This document shows, piece after piece, positions 48,563-53,100 of a DNA stretch of 53,100 nt. This DNA comes from a virus, in IMG/VR virus record IMGVR_UViG_3300027985_001356, positions 1 to 53,100 of that record, one strand, 5' to 3'. Made by a program: the position numbers and the translations under genes. Each line of letters opens with the position of its first letter. Position 1 is the stretch's first letter. Below the pieces are notes generated by a model. That model ran no database searches and was not told the DNA's origin. It worked only from the letters and a program-made list of their open reading frames with translations.

Positions 48563-48921
48563 GGAGTATTGTTGCTATTATCGTCGTCCTTTGTCTTTTG
48601 GGGGGAGCAGCAGTTGCGGATGACGCTCGGATACTCCCAAAGGGGACATCTGTTGTAGTCAAGCATCCGTCTGAGACAGCACCTCACGAATTTGTCATTC
48701 GGGACCAGACGCATTTTATCATTTCCAGGATGCAACTCGACAAGGCGAACGCCGTCGCGAGTGCGAGCAAGAAGCTCCAACAGTCATTGGTTGACTGCCA
48801 GAAAGATCTGGTTGCAGAAAGAAATAAAGATCGGGGCAGAACCTGGGTATCTGCGGTAAAATGGACGAGTATAGGGCTAGTGATTGCCGGGGCTTTTTAT
48901 CTTGGGACTAGAGTGCGATGA
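48559..48921 (+). CDS. Exported/membrane protein of the lysis module
   Basis: 120 residues from GTG (GTGA overlap). A cleavable-type N-terminal signal (SIVAIIVVLCLLGGAAVADD), a periplasmic helical middle (ASASKKLQQSLVDCQKDLVA), and a C-terminal hydrophobic helix (WTSIGLVIAGAFYLGTRV). Such an arrangement fits a spanin- or Rz-like factor joining membranes, but no sequence match is visible. Confidence 0.68.
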   Translation: MRSIVAIIVVLCLLGGAAVADDARILPKGTSVVVKHPSETAPHEFVIRDQTHFIISRMQLDKANAVASASKKLQQSLVDCQKDLVAERNKDRGRTWVSAVKWTSIGLVIAGAFYLGTRVR

Positions 48922-49111
48922 AAATTCTGAGCTGCAGAGAGCTCAAGCTGAAATCCGATGGCTCCGGGACGAATTCCGGAGCTTGCAGTATATCGTGTGC
49001 ACTCAGAGTCGCAGCTTCGAGGTGTGGAAGGCTGTCATTCGCGAGGCTCTTCGCAAATCAGAGATAAGATACCCAATCCCTCGTACAGGTGGAGACCCAT
49101 GGAGTGGCTAG
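48902..49111 (+). CDS. Small coiled-coil protein, start uncertain
   Basis: 69 residues if started at TTG 48902 (GGGG eight bases upstream); TTG 48884 would add six residues. NSELQRAQAEIRWLRDEFRS is a coiled coil. Its end overlaps the endolysin start by 13 bases. Function unknown; may be a lysis accessory protein. Confidence 0.5.
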   Translation: MGLECDENSELQRAQAEIRWLRDEFRSLQYIVCTQSRSFEVWKAVIREALRKSEIRYPIPRTGGDPWSG

Positions 49112-49782
49112 CTAGATTTGTGCATTGGTTGATCGCAAAGCGCGACAAGACAATTGCTCCGCCGCCAGAGCCAAAGGTGGACCCATCTGAGACAACGCTA
49201 GTGGATGCGCCGGCGATCATAAGAGCGCTGGAATGGAAGCCATTCGTAGGGCCCTTGGACGCCTTGCCAAGGAATCGGAGAGAGGTTTATGAAATCTTTG
49301 GTAACCCAGGCTCGGGCACAGTCGATAAGAAGTGGAAGAAGGAAAATATCAGGACATATCGGGACCTGCCTGGAATCCCGCGAAAATGGTACTTTCAGTT
49401 TCACAGGCTGGCAGAGCCAAACCTGAGAGAGGGGTTGCGACGAGCCCGGATTGCCGCGCCAGATTACGAGATTACGAGGGCAGGTGGGTTTGTGTTTCGC
49501 CATATCAGACATGACTCGTCCCGGCCTCTATCGAAACACAGCTGGGGAATCGCCATCGACATCAACCCAAAGCAAAACTCTGCAAAGTATTTCAGGCCGC
49601 GTGGTACAGCACCTGAAATGTGGAGTGAAGAGTGGTTGAAGATCTGGCCCAACGGTGTTCCAAAAGCATGGGTAGAAGCTATGCAGAGCGCCGGATTTGT
49701 CTGGGGCGGAAACTGGGATAGTGACGAAACGTCTACCGATCATACCTTCATTGACAACATGCATTGCGAGATTTCCGGGTAG
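49099..49782 (+). CDS. M15 peptidoglycan endopeptidase (endolysin)
   Basis: 227 residues from ATG 49099 (GGTGGAG upstream). The zinc site has His147 and Asp154 (SKHSWGIAIDIN) and His222 near DNMHCE, as in VanY/L-alanyl-D-glutamate or D-Ala peptidases. The first 20 residues (WLARFVHWLIAKRD) are hydrophobic, possibly a membrane anchor or signal-arrest segment. It degrades peptide cross-links to release progeny. Confidence 0.9.
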   Translation: MEWLARFVHWLIAKRDKTIAPPPEPKVDPSETTLVDAPAIIRALEWKPFVGPLDALPRNRREVYEIFGNPGSGTVDKKWKKENIRTYRDLPGIPRKWYFQFHRLAEPNLREGLRRARIAAPDYEITRAGGFVFRHIRHDSSRPLSKHSWGIAIDINPKQNSAKYFRPRGTAPEMWSEEWLKIWPNGVPKAWVEAMQSAGFVWGGNWDSDETSTDHTFIDNMHCEISG

Positions 49783-49835
49783 CGTATAAGTTTGGTTTAC
49801 GCCCTTAAGATCAGCGCCTGGACGGTCGTACCCTT

Positions 49836-49853
49836 GGGGGGCGCAAGCCCCCT
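49836..49853 (+). other. GC-rich hairpin after lysis genes
   Basis: GGGGGC-GCAA-GCCCCC (49837-49852) forms a stable GNRA-loop hairpin, with one more wobble pair. It is followed by TTGGGGG, not a T tract, so it is a questionable intrinsic terminator. It stands between the endolysin gene and the next promoter. Confidence 0.4.
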
Positions 49854-49869
49854 TGGGGGGGCTACCTCG

Positions 49870-49878
49870 TGGTATACT
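49870..49878 (+). promoter_or_regulatory. Extended -10 promoter TGGTATACT
   Basis: TGGTATACT is a TGn extended -10 box and is identical to 52412-52420. It would drive the small genes at 49962-50193 after a leader of roughly 77 bases. No strong -35 was seen. Confidence 0.45.
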
Positions 49879-49961
49879 CTCCCTGAGTCGTCACCCTCTT
49901 TCCTGTGGGCGAATATCGTAGGGGATCATAATCTGCCGAGGGTGGCGGCTCACCAAACCTT

Positions 49962-50033
49962 ATGAACCTACTCATCTTCTTATTCTGCGGCCTGCTTGCG
50001 TCCTGGATGTTCTGGACAAGCCTGCGTGGCTAA
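49962..50033 (+). CDS. Possible 23-residue membrane peptide
   Basis: The peptide MNLLIFLFCGLLASWMFWTS plus three residues is almost entirely hydrophobic. There is no good ribosome-binding site. Such tiny membrane peptides exist in phages, for instance as regulators of transporters, but the call is uncertain. Its end overlaps the following Cys-rich frame. Confidence 0.3.
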   Translation: MNLLIFLFCGLLASWMFWTSLRG

Positions 50034-50193
50034 TGTCCTGGACAACCTAGATTCTCGCCTTGTCGTCTATCACCCATGCGCAATGTGTGGGCTTATGACC
50101 AATTTTAAGCACTTAGCTGCAAGCAGATGGCCTAAACAGCAAGGCCCCTTGTGGCTCTGCACTGATTGCTGGATCTATTTCCGAAACTTGTAA
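50026..50193 (+). CDS. Small zinc-finger protein
   Basis: 55 residues from GTG 50026; TTG 49996 is an alternative. CAMC and CTDC separated by 28 residues form a clear zinc ribbon (HPCAMCGLMTNFKHLA, LWLCTDCWIYF). Ribosome-binding site is weak. Function unknown. Confidence 0.6.
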   Translation: MANVLDNLDSRLVVYHPCAMCGLMTNFKHLAASRWPKQQGPLWLCTDCWIYFRNL

Positions 50194-50232
50194 TCTGTGA
50201 TATTGGCACGCATACTGCATTGTTTGGGTGTC

Positions 50233-50478
50233 ATGATGATCTGCGATGAATTACAGAAGAGATGGAAAGCGCATCAGCGAGATGCTGTTGAACACCGGTT
50301 GCAGCAGCGTGACGAGCTAATCCGCTTGCGGCCAGTAAATCCAGATGACATCGCGGAGAGGAGGGCGACAATCATAGGTTCTGTCTCTGTCGTCCGAGTA
50401 TTCCCCGACATGGCAAGACAGGCCCAGATCTCGGATAGCCCTCACGAGTCTTGTCGCTTCCTCTGGGAAGATCTTTAG
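50233..50478 (+). CDS. Doubtful rightward frame
   Basis: 81 residues from ATG 50233. The first third (LQKRWKAHQRDAVEHRLQQR) looks like a natural helix, but the last 162 bases are antisense to the better-supported gene at 50317-50667. It might be a real small gene with a long convergent overlap, or a decayed fragment. Confidence 0.25.
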   Translation: MMICDELQKRWKAHQRDAVEHRLQQRDELIRLRPVNPDDIAERRATIIGSVSVVRVFPDMARQAQISDSPHESCRFLWEDL

Positions 50479-50667
50479 AGTGGGGTGGAAGACGTCACCA
50501 TCATCAGTCAATATGCGTGTATAAAGCTGATCGTTATCGATTAGATCGTTTTTTATCTTGTCCATGATGTCTGTCAGCCGTTTTCTGAATACCGCTTCAC
50601 GTGACAGATTGCTTTCTATTCTGGCTCTAATGATATTTCTTAAGGCCATCTTATTTGTATTTGCCAT
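50317..50667 (-). CDS. Hypothetical protein
   Basis: 116 residues with a strong GGAGG before ATG. Helical start (NIIRARIESNLSREAVFRKR) and LYTRILTDDGDVFHPTLKIF, HVGEYSDDRDRTYDC, WIYWPQ near the end. Last gene of the leftward group 52328-50317. Unknown function. Confidence 0.7.
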   Translation of the reverse strand: MANTNKMALRNIIRARIESNLSREAVFRKRLTDIMDKIKNDLIDNDQLYTRILTDDGDVFHPTLKIFPEEATRLVRAIRDLGLSCHVGEYSDDRDRTYDCRPPLRDVIWIYWPQAD

Positions 50668-50678
50668 TTCTATCCTCC

Positions 50679-51362
50679 TTAGAGTCCCGCAGGTTCGATA
50701 ACTATAGCCTGGCGATAGCCAGCAAGCGTTTTGTACTTTGTGGTCCCTGAGATCGTGAAGTACGAAGCTGTCATTGCTGTAATTCCCGCCCCTTGGATGA
50801 CTGTCTCGGTATGCTTGGGCAGTATGAGCACCACGCCATTTAAGTGAGGACTCCTAAATAATGCGAAATCTCCGTCGACTACTTGAAACGCGATGATTTC
50901 CTTGTCGTATTCGTAATCGAGCTGGACCAAATAATCCTTGAGGTTTTCGAGTGTCTCGGATCCGTCCATGACTGCGCGAATGTTGAAGGTTAGGCCTGCG
51001 TCAAAGATTACCCCCTTGTATCCAAGCTTCTTCGCACGAGCTACGAGCTCTGCTTTTTCTTTGTCCCTTCTGGCTTTCAGCTGCGCAAGTGCTGCGGCCT
51101 GTGCCGCTCGCAGCTCAAGCCTTTTCTTCTCATTGGCCTCGGCGATTTGCTCACGTCGGGCCTTCTCGTCATCGAATCGTGACTCTCTATCCATTTGGCG
51201 TTGTTCTCTGGCACGACGCTCCGCCTCTCTGTTCTGTGCGGCCTGTGCCTCTAGGGCCTCGTAGTCACGCAGGGCTCTATCGTGCTTGCGTTGCTTTTGC
51301 ATCCCGATGCACGATGTGGTGAGAGTGACAGCAATGGCTGTGATTATTGATTTGTTGAACAT
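50679..51362 (-). CDS. Predicted lipoprotein with coiled coil
   Basis: 227 residues; AAGGAA before ATG. The N-terminal 18 residues end in TSC, a probable lipobox with Cys18, so the mature protein would be membrane anchored. Residues about 22-115 are a long Arg/Glu/Ala coiled coil, and the last 105 form a globular part (VIFDAGLTFNIRAVM, EIIAFQVVDGDFALF). Phage lipoproteins often block superinfection or alter the host surface, but this is inference. Confidence 0.75.
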   Translation of the reverse strand: MFNKSIITAIAVTLTTSCIGMQKQRKHDRALRDYEALEAQAAQNREAERRAREQRQMDRESRFDDEKARREQIAEANEKKRLELRAAQAAALAQLKARRDKEKAELVARAKKLGYKGVIFDAGLTFNIRAVMDGSETLENLKDYLVQLDYEYDKEIIAFQVVDGDFALFRSPHLNGVVLILPKHTETVIQGAGITAMTASYFTISGTTKYKTLAGYRQAIVIEPAGL

Positions 51363-51646
51363 GTCTGTTCGTTCCTTTCTTGATGTTGATACGTCATGTC
51401 TTGGCCGTTGAACGATCTATCAGTCCTTGCGATTACCGATACGAATTGAAGCCAGCGGCATTGAGTTGCTCTGGATTCGAGAGGGATGTTTAGCGCCTCA
51501 TCGGAGATGACAAGCACGATATCCCTGTTTTCTCGCAGGATTTGGTAAGCCTCATTTTCATCGATGGCCGTGAGAACATCGTGGGTTTTGAACGAGGGAT
51601 GGCGGTGAAGATTAGAGGCTTGGGCATTTACGAGTAGGATTTTCAT
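51344..51646 (-). CDS. Small protein resembling part of a receiver domain
   Basis: 100 residues from ATG 51646 (AGGAG upstream). MKILLVNAQ, VLTAIDENEAYQILREN and DIVLVISDEALNIPL recall the strand-helix order of response-regulator receivers, but the acidic pocket is absent. The overlap of 19 bases with the lipoprotein gene suggests coupling. Role unknown. Confidence 0.6.
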   Translation of the reverse strand: MKILLVNAQASNLHRHPSFKTHDVLTAIDENEAYQILRENRDIVLVISDEALNIPLESRATQCRWLQFVSVIARTDRSFNGQDMTYQHQERNEQTCSTNQ

Positions 51647-51700
51647 TTTTGGGGGGCTCCTGTGGTTTTTTGTAAGGGGACTAAGCTGCGCGCTCACCTG

Positions 51701-51931
51701 CTAAACACCGGCGTCTATTTTGGCAACAAGTTCATCGAGCTCAGACTGCGACAACCAGTGGCCGTGGTGGGGCGTCCTACCAACCCATACGGCGCCGTCT
51801 TCGGCGATTTCGACGTGCGCGCAGTTGGTTGCTTGCACAATCCAGTCCTCAAGAGTTTCGTCGGGGCTTTCATTGCAGCGGCAATCGGTAATCCAGTCGC
51901 TATCTAAGGTGCCTGCGTTTTCGTGATTCAT
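51701..51931 (-). CDS. Small acidic protein
   Basis: 76 residues from ATG 51931 with GGAGAAACCG upstream. CRCNESPDETLEDWIVQATN and HVEIAEDGAVWVGRTPHHGH, ending SQSELDELVAKIDAG; acidic with a pair of Cys. Unknown; the size and charge suit a DNA-mimic or regulator, without evidence. Confidence 0.65.
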   Translation of the reverse strand: MNHENAGTLDSDWITDCRCNESPDETLEDWIVQATNCAHVEIAEDGAVWVGRTPHHGHWLSQSELDELVAKIDAGV

Positions 51932-51956
51932 CGGTTTCTCCTTGGTTTTTCGGGGA

Positions 51957-52328
51957 TTAAGCTGCACGCTTGTTGATCTGTAGGTCACTGCTAGAAAACG
52001 AGACGTCATCGCTCCACTCGCAGGCAGCGTCTGCCCAGAAGTCCGCTGAATCCACGCTAACGGGCTGAGGAAGCTGAGGAGCAGAGCGGCGGGTAATAAC
52101 TACAGTCGGCTCTGCTGGGACGCTGTCGCTCTCTGGGGCCTTGGCGCTGCGCCATCCCTCGCCCCATTCATCCTGTGCGTCGTTCCAGAAAGCATTTTCT
52201 GCGCGAATCTCGGCAATGGCTGCTGCGGAGGTGGCGGGGAGCTGGAAGTAGCGCGACCGGTATCCTACCTGTGTGCTGTGTGCGGGCTTTCTTCCGAAGG
52301 GTGAGCATCCTGTTTTCGTTGTGTCCAT
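51957..52328 (-). CDS. Hypothetical protein, probably leaderless
   Basis: 123 residues. The C-terminal 80 residues have repeated acidic/Trp segments (ENAFWNDAQDEWGEGW and ADFWADAACEWSDDVSF), an internal near-repeat of F-W-x-D-A-x-x-E-W. Its ATG lies six bases downstream of the -10 box of the divergent promoter. It heads the leftward accessory group 52328-50317. Confidence 0.68.
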   Translation of the reverse strand: MDTTKTGCSPFGRKPAHSTQVGYRSRYFQLPATSAAAIAEIRAENAFWNDAQDEWGEGWRSAKAPESDSVPAEPTVVITRRSAPQLPQPVSVDSADFWADAACEWSDDVSFSSSDLQINKRAA

Positions 52329-52334
52329 GATTCC

Positions 52335-52363
52335 AATCTACATCGTTTGGTAACCAAGGTCAA
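52335..52363 (-). promoter_or_regulatory. Leftward promoter with -10 next to ATG (leaderless)
   Basis: On the minus strand TTGACC (52363-52358) and TAGATT (52340-52335) are 17 bases apart. GGAATC then ATG follows, so the start of transcription is expected at the start codon. The spacer contains the palindrome TTGGT-A-ACCAA (52347-52357). Confidence 0.65.
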
Positions 52364-52415
52364 CAAGAAATGAACCAAGAGGTGACCGATTGGTCCTACA
52401 TGGTACCTTTTTGGT
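52353..52415. promoter_or_regulatory. Mirror-symmetric operator array
   Basis: ACCAA at 52353-52357 and 52374-52378, and TTGGT at 52390-52394 and 52411-52415, with gaps of 16, 11 and 16 bases, give a perfect symmetry about 52384. A fifth half-site TTGGT lies at 52347-52351. Identical half-sites are spaced by 21 bases, two helical turns. It fits cooperative binding of the ribbon-helix-helix protein encoded at 52439. Confidence 0.6.
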
Positions 52416-52420
52416 ATACT
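52412..52420 (+). promoter_or_regulatory. Rightward extended -10 promoter TGGTATACT
   Basis: TGGTATACT at 52412-52420 matches the box at 49870-49878. It partly overlaps the last TTGGT operator site (52411-52415), so a bound repressor would block it. It drives the operon that runs across the window ends to 844. Confidence 0.55.
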
Positions 52421-52438
52421 TTGCAATCAGGATGTGTC

Positions 52439-52612
52439 ATGATGGATACCATGGATAAAGACAAAGAAGAAAGACGGATCAATATCCGGATCTTGCAGAG
52501 GGACTACGATCTAATCAGGGATGCCGCGCGCCTCAAGGGGCTATCTGCGAGTGCCTATGCTCGGATGGTTATTATAGAGGTTGCGAGGCAGGCTCTCGGG
52601 GAGGCAGCGTGA
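52439..52612 (+). CDS. Ribbon-helix-helix (CopG/Arc-like) regulator
   Basis: 57 residues from ATG 52439 (AGGAT upstream; ATG 52442 also possible). RRINIRILQRDYDLIRDAAR and LKGLSASAYARMVIIEV are a clear CopG/TacA-antitoxin-type ribbon-helix-helix: strand RINIRI, helix A, turn, GLSASAYARM helix B. It should bind the symmetric array upstream as dimers and repress both divergent promoters. No partner toxin is evident. Confidence 0.82.
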   Translation: MMDTMDKDKEERRINIRILQRDYDLIRDAARLKGLSASAYARMVIIEVARQALGEAA

Positions 52613-52905
52613 GCGATCGGTTGCAGTTGTGGTGGCTCTCTTTTGTTGGAGATGGTTTTTTGGGCGTATCTATCGTCCTGGCTGTCGATTTCATCACCGC
52701 AGTGACTACTGCACATATGCTCGGCATCAATCCGGGGGGCGAAGTTAAGGGGCACCCTTGGAGTGGTGAGAAGTCTGTCCCAGACAGCTATGTAGGACGT
52801 CTTTTGAGCACCGCTGAGCTCGATGAGTTAATGGAGGTTATCGGATCGCGGAGGTGCACCCCGGAGGAAGTTGATCAGGTTTTCGGCAAAGGCGAGGAGA
52901 TATAA
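52609..52905 (+). CDS. Conserved phage protein (LGINPGGEV family)
   Basis: 98 residues from GTG (GTGA overlap). LWWLSFVGDGFLGVSIVLAV and DFITAVTTAHMLGINPGGEV form the signature of a small phage family of unknown function with a beta-alpha start. The C-terminus is helical (SYVGRLLSTAELDELMEVIG). It shares its last base with the next ATG (TAATG). Confidence 0.78.
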   Translation: MSDRLQLWWLSFVGDGFLGVSIVLAVDFITAVTTAHMLGINPGGEVKGHPWSGEKSVPDSYVGRLLSTAELDELMEVIGSRRCTPEEVDQVFGKGEEI

Positions 52906-53100
52906 TGGCCTGTCCATGCTGCCAGCGATACGCTCCCAAACGTCGTGACGGCGCGCCTCGACCTGAATGCGAGACGCAAAAGCTTTTGAGGGATACCAGA
53001 ACCCAATATGCGGGATTGCTGGCCGCATATCATGCGCTGGCTACACTGAGCGGCAAGTGCGGTCCGACGCATGATGCACGTTGTTTAGCGTGCGTTCAGA
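52905..53100 (+). CDS. 5' part of a Cys-rich small protein (continues at 1-161)
   Basis: ATG 52905 shares a base with the previous stop (TAATG). The open frame passes the end of the window and finishes at 161 once the terminal repeats are merged. The product and its CPCC motif are described at 1-161. Confidence 0.75.
   Translation, partial: MACPCCQRYAPKRRDGAPRPECETQKLLRDTRTQYAGLLAAYHALATLSGKCGPTHDARCLACVQ
52957..53100. repeat. Terminal direct repeat, right copy
   Basis: Identical to 1-144. See the left copy; together they show that the window covers a whole circular or terminally redundant molecule. Confidence 0.95.

Noticed and set aside
49836-49853. Intrinsic terminator after endolysin
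   Set aside because: The hairpin is stable but followed by G-rich sequence, so it was listed only as a hairpin.
52439-52905. Toxin-antitoxin pair made of the ribbon-helix-helix protein and the next gene
   Set aside because: The next protein belongs to a phage family (LGINPGGEV) with no toxin motif; order alone is not enough.
1-53100. tRNA genes, CRISPR arrays, insertion sequences, integrase or attachment sites
   Set aside because: None recognised on reading both strands; absence cannot be proven without tRNAscan-SE, CRISPR and HMM searches.

Overview
The window is an essentially complete genome of a tailed bacteriophage with a contractile tail (myovirus morphology). The first 144 bases are repeated exactly at the end (1-144 = 52957-53100), and a Cys-rich gene that starts at 52905 is completed at 161. 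The molecule is therefore circular, circularly permuted or terminally redundant, with about 52,956 unique bases. Genes are dense, often overlap by ATGA, GTGA or TGATG, and use GTG starts frequently. I saw no tRNA, CRISPR array, insertion sequence, integrase or clear CI-type repressor cassette. Host identity cannot be read from the sequence; a lipoprotein signal and an M15 peptidoglycan endopeptidase only show a bacterial host.

Layout. (1) 52412-844, rightward: ribbon-helix-helix regulator, small conserved proteins, two Cys-rich proteins and a membrane HExxH protein. (2) 806-5375, leftward: about a dozen small accessory genes, ending in a baseplate-plug/LamG fusion that lies away from the other tail genes. 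(3) 5450-6811, rightward: small Cys-rich and ribbon-helix-helix proteins and a possible Cys-His-Asp papain/transglutaminase-like protein. (4) 14549-6821, leftward DNA-metabolism operon: YqaJ-type exonuclease, probable single-strand annealing protein, Cro-like HTH protein, replisome organiser, DnaC-type helicase loader, DNA methyltransferase-like protein, RusA resolvase, a hidden small HTH protein and DUF3310. (5) 14550-15200, a 650-base non-coding island where leftward and rightward transcription diverge.

(6) 15201-22629, rightward: small Cys-rich genes, terminase small and large subunits, portal, a block of six small accessory genes, and a MuF-like protein. (7) 22634-27309, capsid module: a 787-residue polyvalent protein (His-rich repeats, uracil-DNA-glycosylase-like domain, XkdF-type protease), scaffold, decoration protein and major capsid protein, closed by a strong terminator. 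(8) 27378-39743, head-tail connectors, sheath (DUF3383), tube (DUF3277), tail chaperone with a -1 frameshift, tape measure, hub, spike, gp25-like wedge, baseplate J and DUF2612. (9) 39752-47738, fibre region with two BppU-like genes, each in front of adhesin genes. (10) 47735-49782, lysis genes ending in an M15 endolysin. (11) 49783-52363, a short mixed-strand accessory region including a predicted lipoprotein.

The most distinctive signals are the polyvalent capsid-module protein; a mirror-symmetric ACCAA/TTGGT operator between divergent promoters near 52384; several operon-leading promoters whose -10 box lies only 6-8 bases before the start codon, implying leaderless mRNAs; the structured non-coding island; the plug/LamG fusion; and an unusual number of small Cys-rich proteins.
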